A stretch of DNA of 64,000 nt from Ischnura elegans (Eukaryota; Arthropoda; Insecta; Odonata; Coenagrionidae): the NCBI RefSeq assembly GCF_921293095.1, contig NC_060249.1:83463907-83527906 (forward strand), written 5' to 3'. Under the pieces are notes generated by a model that had not been told where the DNA came from, searched no databases, and saw nothing but the letters and a program-made list of their open reading frames with translations. The translations under genes were made by a program, and so were the position numbers. Positions 49,603 through 60,298 of the stretch are shown piece by piece (the stretch's first letter is position 1; each line of letters begins with the position of its first letter).

Positions 49603-50253
49603 TTGGCCAGCCAAGATTCCATGAATAATTTCCTATCATCACTAAAAATGGATAAAACCTCAAGGGAAAAGTTGGAGAGGGAAACACGAGAGCAAATGCT
49701 CAATGCGACGTGGCAGGCGGAAATGTGGAAAAGGTTGACGGCCTCTTTCTTTGGCCGTATTTGCAATTTAAGGCCCACAACATCTCGGGAGAAAGTGGCA
49801 GACGATATTTTGTTTCCTTTCTTCAGAGGAAACAAGGCTACAGATTGGGGAAATGCTAACGAAAAATCTGCCATCAGGGAATATGAGTCTTCAATCAAAT
49901 ATAAAGTTTTACCCGCAGGTCTCTTTGTTGATGACAAATTACCTTTTTTGGCTGCTAGTCCTGATGGGGTAATATCTGATGGTGAAGGCTTGGTTGAAAT
50001 CAAGTGCCCTTATAATTGTAGGTATATTACTCCTGAGGAAGGAGTTAAAAATAAAAGAGCTACCTTCATGGAAGTGAAAGAAGGAAAATATAAGTTACGC
50101 AGGAGAAACAGATATTTTTATCAAGTACAGGGACAGCTGAAAATATGGGATAAACAATATTGCGATTTTATTGTGTGGTCTCCTCATGGGATTATAATTG
50201 ACAGAATTCAAAGGGAAAGCAGTTTTGGGCCACAGCAATGGTGGATAAATTAA
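49603..50253 (+). CDS. YqaJ-type (lambda exonuclease-like) nuclease domain
   Basis: 216 residues, open to the stop codon. YqaJ enzymes are PD-(D/E)xK nucleases acting on DNA ends, best known from phage recombination modules and found in some eukaryotic transposons. Motifs in order: TDWGNANEKSAIREYE (the G..N..E..A...Y helix), FLAASPDGVISD with the metal-binding aspartate, LVEIKCPYN with the E-x-K pair, and YFYQVQGQLKIW with the conserved Q-x-Q. All catalytic positions appear present. The ATG at 49603 is probably internal, since the open frame extends upstream to join the transposase part after one slip. It lies in the TTAA-flanked element. Confidence 0.85.
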   Translation: MASQDSMNNFLSSLKMDKTSREKLERETREQMLNATWQAEMWKRLTASFFGRICNLRPTTSREKVADDILFPFFRGNKATDWGNANEKSAIREYESSIKYKVLPAGLFVDDKLPFLAASPDGVISDGEGLVEIKCPYNCRYITPEEGVKNKRATFMEVKEGKYKLRRRNRYFYQVQGQLKIWDKQYCDFIVWSPHGIIIDRIQRESSFGPQQWWIN

Positions 50254-50702
50254 AAGAGTTTTACCTGAACTTTATGTTGCCTAAAATATGCCAGAATACA
50301 CCTGGTTACAATAAATAATTGTACCGTAGTTGATGTTTTTTAATCAATACTTTCCCTCAACTTTTTACCCTTCATTTCTCTTTGCACACCGGCCTCCTGG
50401 AGACTAAATATGGTAATATTTTATTCCTGTATATCGCGGTGCGGCCAACAGCAGCCTTCTGCCCCGGCCACTGGTTTTTCCTGGATTATCACATATATAT
50501 TATGGCATGGCTGAGTAAGACGCATTTTTCTTTTCTCGACCAATTTTATAAATTAATTAATATTGTAACAAATTTTTGTGCGACTTCCATTAGTGCTTAC
50601 AATATGCTATACATGCATCGAAATAATTAATAGCTTTCAGCCGCGCGAACCGCATTGTTTATCGAGTCACGCGCGCATCAAAAGTTTCCGGCTTCAGCCT
50701 TA

Positions 50703-50936
50703 AGGCCGTTTTACACGAGGTACGGAATTGCGCAGGTTAGAGCTGCATTAATTTCTAAAATGGCGCGGAATTGCGCGAATGCATGAACGAAATTAAAACA
50801 GTGGCTATTTTGCCGTCTCGCATCCACGCATTCTCGCATGTGTTCTAGCAATTCACCGCTTTACACGACGCAATTTTGATTGCGCCTTCGCACGTACGTC
50901 AGATTGCGCAATTCCGTGTACCGTGTAAAACGGCCT
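50703..50936. mobile_element. Harbinger-type MITE nested in the YqaJ element
   Basis: A 234-bp element with ends AGGCCGTTTTACACG and CGTGTAAAACGGCCT and target duplication TTA (50700-50702, 50937-50939). The 3-bp TWA-type duplication is typical of PIF/Harbinger. No coding content. An older relative lies at 34535-34747. Confidence 0.88.
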
Positions 50937-52427
50937 TTAGAGATGGGATTCTTACAGGGTATTGAGATCGTAATACATGAAGTTACTAATTCCACCTCTG
51001 AATACCCTTCATCAATTGTGAACCGAGTCGAAATTTTTCGTGCTGCGGCGCGACATTAATTTTCTCCGGGCATTTTCAAACGAGTAAGATAAAAAAATGA
51101 GGATATCATGACTCCTCAGCTTCAGTGCCGATTACAGCGCTACAGACTTCAAAGTTAAGAAAAAATTAATTTTGCATGATCCCAGGGGAGTTGAGATTTA
51201 ATAACTGTGTATGAATTTTTATAAATGTAATCATAAACACGTATATGTATCATATGAAATAGACCACTTGTAAAAGTTTTCGAATTTTAAGACATACGCA
51301 CTTTCACCTTTCATGCTTGGAGTTGAAGCTTTCGAAATAGAGGTAATTTAGGATTCCTCCCAGCTGTACTAAAAATTATGCTGTCGTTGCCATCATAGGG
51401 AAAAATTATAATTGAAGTGCGCAATAAAACGGAGTATTGAAGTAATATAAACGTGGATTTTGTGAAGGATTGCAACAACAAACGGTAGAGAGAAAAATGA
51501 AACTTCAATTAACGAAAGTGATACACGATTTCTCGCGTTCTCGTTTCGATTAATTATATTGTGCAATATTGGTTACCGGCGTGGAATAAGTCAAGTCATA
51601 CGGTCTATTTTATTTTTATATTATAAATTATAAACTGCAATCTTATTTACGATGCATTCATTGAGGTACAGGATGAATAGAAATGGGACACCGTGAAAAA
51701 AGCGAGCGGAATTCAATGCGGGAACTATCCAGAGAAAAAGAGACCGACGGAAGGGCTGATCAACTAAAGTAACACAAAAAGCACAAAAAGAGATTTTTGG
51801 GCCTCAAGAGTTTTTTGCAACACAAACAACTCCGTGGGGTCTGCATAGGTTATCCGAGATCCCGACCGCCAGCGGACCGAAATCTGACACCGCAGAAGGG
51901 GAGTTCAGTCCCTCTCCCCAACCATGAATTTTTCTTCGCTCTCGAGTCCCCCTTCCACCCAGTCAACTTCCCCTCCAATTCAAACGCAGCGGTCGCTTTC
52001 GGAACTAAATGCCAGCGACCGTTGCAGATGAGTTCTCCCGAAGTATCCTATCCCCTTAATATGGAAAAGTAGCAATTGTGTTCTAGATGTAATACTCAGC
52101 TTTCATTGCAATTTATTAAAAAGTGAGGACCTAGGTGTTTCATGAACTGGTGGTAATAAGGTGTATGCATTCTTACTGACTTTGTGGTTCGCCTCGAGAG
52201 TTGTGCCGAATGAGTTAGTCAAAGGTGATAATTTCAGCTGCTACCTCTACTATTTCGTCTTCTGAGCTATCACATATATGATTTTAATGAATAAAATGGT
52301 GGAGGTTGCTGCTGTCATCCTTCTGCAAGTTCACTAATAGAACATCTGAGATGAATTTGGGGGATTTTAATTTGAGGGTGAAGGACAAGCTGAGGGTAAG
52401 AAAAAATGAAAGGCAGTATCGTATGTT

Positions 52428-53094
52428 AATAGGGTAGTTTCCTACATCAGAGAAAGCGAAAGGCATTGATTGTGATTCGTTACCCACCATTAGTGTATTC
52501 ATAATATACAAATTATTTGGTTTTAGAAATACCGGTTTAGACGAATGGGAATGGTCAATTTAATCCTCATTTGAAAAAGGCCAGATTGGTGCCCATGCGA
52601 TGCCACTCCACGTGACGTCACAGGGACGTAGTTTCTATACGAGTAGATAGGAGTTTTACATCGTCTGAGATTACCAATGCACGCATGCGGCACCGAGCTT
52701 AAGGAAACATGTCTTAATAATCACCTATTAATAGTGCCTAAGGTCGGAAAGTTTCCTTCGTTTGATAAGGTATTAGTAATCCTTACTTAAGCCAAGCGCT
52801 ACCAGCTAGCAGGGTACTCTGCTACTTGCTAGCATCCTGCGTCGTATCAGCGCTCAAAACCTTGCCCCAAGGTCACCTCACTTGTGGCAGCGGGAACCAG
52901 AACGACGTCACATGGGGTTTACCCAGCATTCAGACTTAGCCGTTGCGTTTACGTGCGCTTGAAAATTTTCACTTTTCATTTAATCGCGAAGAATAGATGT
53001 CGTCATTTAAAAATCTAAAAGCATGAAATACGTACTCCAGGAGTAATGATCTTTTGATTTAGGCAATAAAAAAATAATAGGAAACCACCCTATT
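52428..53094 (+). mobile_element. AATAGGG-family non-autonomous element, copy 2
   Basis: 667 bp, same ends as copy 1 (AATAGGGTAGTTTCCT and GGAAACCACCCTATT), with CACGTGACGTCA at 52609-52620. Confidence 0.8.
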
Positions 53095-54243
53095 GATGTC
53101 CTTTAACCCTAAGTACTAATTCTGTCTTTACGAAACAGGTGTGTTTTTACTTTGGTGAGGTTAAAATTCATTTACATTTTCGTGCGGAAGATGAGGAAGA
53201 ACTTATCCAGTTGATTAAATTGACCACCCAAAAGAAAGGAAATTTAGGAAGCATAAGTGCCAATTATATTTACGGGTTACTTTAGACTAAACCAGAGGTT
53301 TGTAACTTTTCATGATTTCCAAATGGGATTGGTGACATTTGCCTCATAAACTTGTATTTTACAGAAATATTTTTAGAAGATTATAAGTTAGTAATTGTTT
53401 CTTCTACTGCTTCCTGCCAAAAAAAAACTCCAATTGGCCCAAAACATTGCCTTTTGTAATCCCACCACACCTTGCAGTTGAGTTCATGATTTCCTAGTCC
53501 AGCTTCATTGTAGGAGACTACTTCTCATGCATTGGCCAGAACATTTCATCATGTGACACATAAATCTGTTGGAATCATAAAATCCTTTTGTTCTGGCACT
53601 TGAACGAAAAAATGCTTTTATGGCTATTCATCTCATAACTGCCAGAAAGTAGAAATCAAATAAATATTTCGTGTAAATATGAGAATCAAACACTGCACTA
53701 CATTTTCGTTTTCTTTACTGACGAATAAGAAAACATGCTGAACAATTGAAGGAGTGTTAAGCTCTCCCAATTGCTTCAATAAGGTGACTCTCATATCTCT
53801 TGGAATCTTTTACCCATGTTTCCTATTTATGTAAATAAGGACCATGCTTTTACCAATACCTTCGTAGAAACTGGTGTATTTTACCTGAATTCTCAGTCAA
53901 TGAGTGCTGTAAGGAGTTCATAGTTTGATTACAGTAATATAGGTGACTGTACACGTGACAAGTCATGTTATGGGAAATTGAGGAAATGTCATTTGACTGG
54001 TACACCATATCATTTCTTCAGTTTTACTATTTTTATCCAAGCATGAGTTGCTTTCCAGCTGTTCCTCTATTCATTTAGGATTATCATTTTTTTGGGGTCA
54101 TCAGGAAATGCTGACGAGCAAACCAGTCTGATACAGTAGTCCACTGCAAACTTTTCATGGCGAGGTAATATTCAGTTCATTTTCAAACGGAAGGGATGAT
54201 TTTATTTCCGTGGCATTAGCACTAAAATTACTGGCAATGCGCC
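53095..54243. other. No recognised feature
   Basis: AT-rich sequence between the copy-2 element and the hAT remnant. It may include the lost 5' part of the hAT element, but no matching left end was found. Confidence 0.3.
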
Positions 54244-54286
54244 AAGAAAAGGTGGCTGTTAGCTAGGCTAACTGCCACCTTTTCTT
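54244..54286. repeat. Short near-perfect hairpin
   Basis: Arms AAGAAAAGGTGGCTGTTAGC and its complement with one mismatch, separated by three bases. It sits three bases before the hAT transposase fragment. Confidence 0.7.
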
Positions 54287-54288
54287 AT

Positions 54289-54714
54289 GTGAATAATATG
54301 AATTTACAAGATCACTATCAGAAGGACTCCAGTGACATTGACGTGAGTTTAAGTTCTAAATCAGAAGATGAAGAAAAAATTTGGTGTCAATGCAACAAAA
54401 AATGCCACTCCTGTGTTAAATGTGCATACAGGATACTTTATCAGTACAATATGCACTCATTAATGCATCCGCAACTCTATAAGGCTTACAAGTTCCTTTT
54501 AACAATACCGATGACCCAAGTGAGCTGCGAACGTGCATTTTCAAAGCTTAAGCTCATAATATCGAGAATTCGTTCATCCATGAGCAATGAGAATTTGGAA
54601 GCCCTCCTTTGGTTGCAGTCGGAGTGAGAATTAGTCACAAAGATAAGCAATGAAAAAATTATAGATGAACTGTGTTTCCAAAGCAAGGAAATGAAGCGCC
54701 TACTTTCCTTCTGT
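54289..54714 (+). pseudogene. hAT transposase C-terminal fragment (ZMYM1-like dimerisation region)
   Basis: The frame has PQLYKAYKFLLTIPMTQVSC followed by ERAFSKLKLIISRIRSSMS and NENLEALLWLQSE, the hAT C-terminal dimerisation domain with its C-E-R-x-F-S-x-L-K signature. An in-frame stop at about 54625 is followed by more plausible sequence to 54714. Only about 140 of the usual 600-800 residues remain. The related right terminus is at 55281. Confidence 0.85.
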
Positions 54715-55234
54715 TAATAAAAGTGGACTCCAAAAAAGTGTCCTTCATAATAATCAGTGATAACTTCAGTCTTCAGAGGCTGTTTTGTATTTCTACAAAG
54801 ATGTGTTTTATTTTTTATTAATTTTATTTCATAAAACAGTTGAATATGTCTCTTGTCTCATGTATGATTTGGATTGCATAAATGTATACATAAATAAAAC
54901 ACATTTATAACCTTAATCTTAATTACAAGTTTTATCTTTTACATTTTTCATATATCGTAAATAGTGACAGTACTGTAATTTGCAACATTAATAATAAATA
55001 TCATTGAGAATAATAAATATACAATATTTAGAAAATATCCATCTGAAGTGGAATCCAATTACACATGATTATTTGGAGTATTTGCTTGTTAAATGAATGT
55101 ACCTTCTATTACATACACGTTGTAATAGTTAAATAGCTTTTTTGAAACCATTGTTGTAAAAAAAATACCATATTTTTTCAAATTTTACTTTGCGAATTTC
55201 AAAACAATATCCCATAGCCCTACCCTCGGATTGC

Positions 55235-55281
55235 GCCCTTTCTTAAGTTTAAGGCAGCGCCCGTTTAGGGGTCCGGCCCTG
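55235..55281 (-). mobile_element. Right terminus of the hAT remnant
   Basis: Read on the minus strand the sequence starts CAGGGCCGGACCCCTAAAC at 55281, a form typical of hAT elements with ZMYM1-like transposases. Together with 54289-54714 it defines a 5'-truncated element; no left partner was found. Confidence 0.65.
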
Positions 55282-55599
55282 GTTAGCCATATCATGAAGT
55301 TGAGATGTGTTGCATACCCTACAGGATCATGGAAAAGCGTGACATGCCCCTTCCTCAAAAAGTACATCCTGTTTCCCCCTGGTCGTTTAATTTAATGCTT
55401 TAAAGGGAACTTAAGTAAGGACATAGCCACTGATTAATGGTCAGTGAAGACGCTGCCTTTATCGCGCCCCTCTATTACCTTAAGTTTATTTTCGCCCCCA
55501 CACAATTAAGCGGTAATGCCCACTTTCTGGCACGATTTGATTCGTTTATTTCCCTTTCCAATTCTTCTCCATTTCTCAATTAACTCGACATTCTCAGGG

Positions 55600-55727
55600 T
55601 CGCCTGGGTAGGTATCCCCATTCTAGGGCATGGGTGTTCGTGTGCGTATAATCGTTTAAATGTTAAGAAAACCCCAATTTAACTAAAGGCCAAATAGAGC
55701 TGTTTTCGGTGGTGTGGAAATAAATAC
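55600..55727 (+). repeat. SINE fragment, plus orientation
   Basis: Contains cgcctgggta, a ccattctagggcatgg block, gccaaatagagctgttttcgg and a tail ggaaataaata: the complement of the SINE body seen at 14766-14938. The tRNA-like head is missing. Confidence 0.65.
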
Positions 55728-57265
55728 TTCATGCAGTTTTTGCTGCTCTGACCACTTATTTCTTTTCCTTGTTTTTCGTTTTTTTTTTCAATCCATTAGA
55801 GTGTAAATACAAGCGTCGACAGTAGTTAAATGCTGAGGCAAAATATTTAGCACCTTTGCGTAAGGTGTGGGAGAAAGTTCAGTTGTTTGTGATCGGGTAG
55901 GAAATTGAGCCTTCTGCCGCCAACTCCCGTTACGAGCGCGTAGTTAAACGCCATGGCGCGCCAGCTGATAGTATGTGAGGGAAAAGTTCACGCACCACCT
56001 TTCTGGTCAATAGGGAGGAGAAATCGATTGAATCTTTGGAAAGAAACGTTTTTTGTAAATTTTCACCTCTTTCATATCCATCTTTTGACTTAGAAACGAT
56101 TTGTCGTAAAATAATTCACTTCTATAGAATTTGACCGAGTATTGCATTTTTTATTTTAACTTTGCCGTGCTGAATTTGATCCATTTCGTATCTTTTGCTA
56201 TCATCATGTATTTACTTCATCTTTCTTTCCGTCGAATTGGTGCCACAACTCAAAAAATTATATTTATTTATTTTTATTTTATAAATCGTAGTCTATTTTT
56301 GATGAAGTTCCTTAATACCAATTATTTCATTAATCAAGCAACTGCGAGGTAGCTAAGGAAGTCGGGTTTATTTTTTTTAGTCAACGAAAAAAATTACTTT
56401 TCATTTTTACACTGACTTATTAGTTGGCGAGAATAATGTGGAGAGTAATCTATGATGTTTCGCCTTTGATAGAGAAGATAACTTGCAAGAAAATGCATCT
56501 TGCTACTCTTTATGCTTTGCCTGCTAACGGTGACGTAATTTATTGTACTAATTTATGCAATTAACGTGCTCCAACTGCTGTTCGATTAGGCTCGATGGCT
56601 TTTTTGCATTGAAAAGGAGTAATCTAAATGAAAGAATCCCTTTAAGTGAAAATGGGATCGCTCCATAAGATTCTTATGAGCTCGCTTATACTATCTCAGT
56701 TAAGAAACGGTGTTAGAGAGGAATTATTCTGGAAAAGAAAATATTTAGCCAAGTTGATAGCCCCAATTTTTGGCCTTTCCTCACCTCATTTTGTTTGTTG
56801 GCAAATATTTTCGTGGTAAGGTGTTTGTACTTTCAGCTCCGGTTATTTTGTTTAAGGAAGGATATTAATGATCACAAATCGTTGTAGGCGAGGTGAGATG
56901 GTGTGGTCGTCGGATAACAATCTAAAATCAAGGAGATAACAGTTTCAACTAATTTTAAGTCCAGAGAAATGCCTTCCGGCGGAGATGAGACGTGGAGTGC
57001 TTATTTTTAAATGAAGTACCGTACCTCTATATGGAGTACAAACAAAGAACATTTTCTCTGCGAAAAATGTTATTTTATCTTTGGACACGTTCGCGCACCA
57101 CCTATTCCACTTCGACTTGTGAACTGTGGGGTGAGGAACATTTAATCAAACCACGTGAATTGAACCTTGACCTTTTACTTTGCGGCCTCGTCATAGTTTT
57201 CTCACCCCTTACTATACCGATAGGGCTCACGGAAGCAAGATTGATTTACGAGCTTCATATCCTGG
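55728..57265. other. No recognised feature
   Basis: Mostly AT-rich. Open frames such as 56992-57483 run into the next element and have no family resemblance. Confidence 0.3.
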
Positions 57266-58763
57266 CAGGGTTCCCACTCAACCGTGAAAACCTTAAAACC
57301 GTGAATATCGTCCACCGTGAAAAAAAAACAGGAAAAAGCCGTGAATTTCGCCATGAAACCTTAAAAAATATCTCAATCTTGATAATAATACTACGATTTA
57401 CCGATCAAATTCGTCTACGCATTTCTCTACACACGAATATTCGAAGTGTAGTAATTGGTCCGTACTATATGACGACACTTTGACCGATATTTTCCATTTT
57501 AATGGCGGAAGTCTGTTATTTTGTCTAAGCGTTTCAATTTCAGTGATAGCTTGGGGTGGACTTGTATTCGAAAAAGGACGAATGAAATAACTTGCATTTC
57601 TAATTCACCCAGAATGAACCATTTACGAAAATTATCTGATTTGTAACTCGAAGTTCGGTTCCCACACGAAATTTGGGCATATGCCATATGCTTAGAAATA
57701 TGAGTTTGCCATTGGAATTTTACTTAAGGAAACATTTCTACGGCTAATAAGGCTTTCAATTTATGGCAATAGCTCTCAATAGACTACGCTCACCTCGTTT
57801 GGATCGTTTGAAGATCGCGGCCCCGTCGTATAATTTTCCCGCATCCATCGTTTAACGAAAATGAGACGAAGTGTTTACAAAGTGTTGTTTGTGGCTAATA
57901 ACTACAGACACCCCCTGGAGATTGAATTACTATTGGGAGAAGCTGAGTGCCGTGGAATAGTAACATTAGCGCATTTCCCAGGATCCGCTATCCCCCTCCA
58001 CTCAGAACTCGCCTACCCCTTCTGATGCTTTCCACTTCTCCGAAATAAAAAAAGGTCTCAGCTCGCGCAGGCATAGTATTACGAAGACCTTAGCTTCGAA
58101 AAAAATATCAAGTTACACGAGAGCAATAGAAACGTGTTTCGCGCCCCCCCCCTTTTCTCACCCACTGACCTTTTTCAGCGTAACTGCTTCAAAGTTCCCA
58201 GTTTCTGGAGGTCAACTGCTGCACGTCTCACCTATTAGCCCAAAAGGCGTCTTACAATGAATTTCGGCAATTGGCATTATACTTTTATTAGATTGAAATA
58301 TTTGTAAAGTGCACGTAATTCTAAAAAGAATGAGACCAAACACGACGTATTTCTAACGTTATTTAAGCATTTAAAACAAGAAAATAGTTGGAAAAATACG
58401 ATGATGATTTCTGGCGAAACTCGATATCCTCGTAGCTGAGCTTCTCGGCAGTTAATGTGGCATTTTTTCGAGAACAGGATATCAGATTATTATCAGTTAT
58501 CAGTTTCCAAACGATGAAGCCACAACAGATGTCACTTTTCATTGCTGCGTGTACATTATGTCTCGTACGTATGGCGTATGTCGCGTGCGTTAACTTTTAG
58601 TTAATATACGGCCGGTGATTGTCATATTTTTCTCTCATAAACGGACGATGAATTTGACGACATCGAGACCGTGAAGACCTGAAAAAAACGTGAAAACTTG
58701 GAAAAAAACGTGAAAACCTGGAAAAAAACTGAATTTCATAATTTAGGTAGAGTGGGAACCCTG
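57266..58763. mobile_element. CAGGGTTCCCACTC-ended non-autonomous element
   Basis: Ends CAGGGTTCCCACTCAACC and complement of GGTAGAGTGGGAACCCTG, followed inside by cgtgaaaacc-type repeats at both ends. The flanks share only CCTGG (57261-57265, 58764-58768), so the target duplication is uncertain; the end sequence is hAT-like. The core at about 57945-58480 is an inverted relative of the core of the hAT element 44939-46594. Confidence 0.75.
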
Positions 58764-58828
58764 CCTGGGATCAGGGGTACAGAAATGAGGCTCAAGGGGT
58801 TTTAGGGCGCGTAGCTTTTCCTCTAGAC

Positions 58829-59120
58829 CAGGGCCTCCAAAATACGGCCCGCGGAGGGCTTTCATTCGGCCCGCGCACTCGTTTCAAGTAGCGCGCTATT
58901 CTCGCTCGTTTAACTGTGAGATGCCACAATAGGTGCATTGCAGCGCTGTAATGCACGTCAAAGTCGCCTTCAACTGTTCGTAAATAAGACATACGCCACC
59001 GGAGACTTAAGTAGACGTTGGTATCAAATACTGCAGTCATCGGCAAATTTGCTATCCGGCCCGCGGAGCGATTCAGAACTTGGAATATGGCCCTCGTGGA
59101 CTAGTAAATTGGAGACCACG
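58829..59120. mobile_element. Decayed hAT/Charlie-like MITE
   Basis: Left end CAGGGCCTCCAAAATACGGC with cggcccgcgg; right end the imperfect complement, aattggagaccacg, with another cggcccgcgg and ggccctcg inside. This arrangement is typical of Charlie-type hAT elements. The target duplication is eroded. Confidence 0.6.
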
Positions 59121-59174
59121 ATATGCCCAGCCCCTGCAATGGCATCCATTGGATGTCAGGGCTGACATCCATGT

Positions 59175-59259
59175 CCCACTTGCGTACATCCATTGAATGT
59201 CTTACTCTGGACTCCATATGGATACCCAAACATCCCACTTGTGGACATCCATTGGATGT
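59175..59259 (+). repeat. Short degenerate tandem repeat, period 59
   Basis: CCCACTTG followed by an ACATCCATTGRATGT palindromic block occurs at 59175-59200 and 59234-59259; a related block precedes at about 59140-59172. Confidence 0.6.
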
Positions 59260-59651
59260 ATTTTCCAGGATTTGAAAAGGAAGGGTATCAACCACTAAAC
59301 TTCTTTTACTTGTTTCATCAGCACCTAGATGAGCAGATAATTAAAATTCTCATTAGCCAGATTTTATATTCAATAAAATGCGGAGCATTTTCACTAAGGG
59401 GATTTCTTGAATGTGTGTGGTCCACGACAAACTCAACAGAACATACTGTACACAAACTGAAATAACTCTTAGACTATTCATTGCACTTTCACATTAAGCA
59501 TAATAGAATAAATATCATGGTTTAGATCTCTTACTCTGTAGACTAATAATATAAAGAATAACGTCAAAGCGAAGAGTTTGACAAAATGAAAATTTAAGAC
59601 AATGTAACCCAAATATTTTTATTTGGTCAACAGTTTCAATATTTTAATGCG

Positions 59652-60298
59652 AATAGGGTGGTTTCCTATTATTTTTTTATTGCTTTAATCGAAAGATTAT
59701 TACTCCTGGAGTATGTATTTCACGCTTTTAGATTTTTAAATGACGATATCTATTTTTCGCGATTAAATTAAAAGTGAAAAATTTCAAGCGCGCAAAAACG
59801 CGACGCGTGAGTAGGAACGCATTTCTGGTTCCCCCTCCTGCCTTGTGAGGTGACCTTGATCGAGGCTCTGAGCGCTGATAGGACGCAGGATGCCAGCGGG
59901 TAGCTGAGTACCTTGCTGAATGGTAGCGCTTGGCTTAAAAAAGGTTTATTAATACCTTATCAAACGAAGAAAACTTTCCGACCTTAGCCAGTTTTAATAG
60001 GTGATTATTAAGACATGTTTCCCTGAGCTCTGTGCCTCATGCATGCATTGGTAACCTCAGACGATGTATAACTCCTATCCTCTCGTGTAGAAACTAGGTC
60101 CCTGTGACGTCACGTGGAGTGGAATCTCATGGGCGCCAATCTGGCCTTTTTCAAATGAGGATAAAAATGGACCCTTGCCATTCGTCTAAACCGGTATTTC
60201 AAAAACCAAATAATTTGTGTATTATGAATACACTAATGGTGGGTAACGAATCGCAATCAATGCCTTTCGTTTTCTTTGATGAAGGAAACTACCCTATT
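59652..60298 (-). mobile_element. AATAGGG-family non-autonomous element, copy 3
   Basis: 647 bp, inverted relative to copies 1, 2 and 4, with the same ends. TGACGTCACGTG at 60105-60116 is the complement of the composite site in copies 1 and 2. Confidence 0.8.

Larger units (their letters stand above)
47157..52055 (+). mobile_element. TTAA-flanked 4.9-kb element encoding transposase part and YqaJ nuclease
   Basis: TTAA occurs at 47153-47156 and 52056-52059. The left end GGGGACTGGATACCACG and right end complement GGGGATAGGATACTTCG match at most positions over about 23 bp. It contains coding sequence for a Mutator-like-domain transposase C-terminal part joined to a YqaJ nuclease (48723-50253), possible upstream exons, and a nested Harbinger MITE (50703-50936). 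The TTAA duplication suits Kolobok; YqaJ proteins are also known from ISL2EU-type transposons. Superfamily assignment is therefore tentative. Confidence 0.75.

Noticed and set aside
49566-50003. 145-residue minus-strand frame over the nuclease
   Set aside because: It is a shadow of the YqaJ coding frame on the opposite strand.
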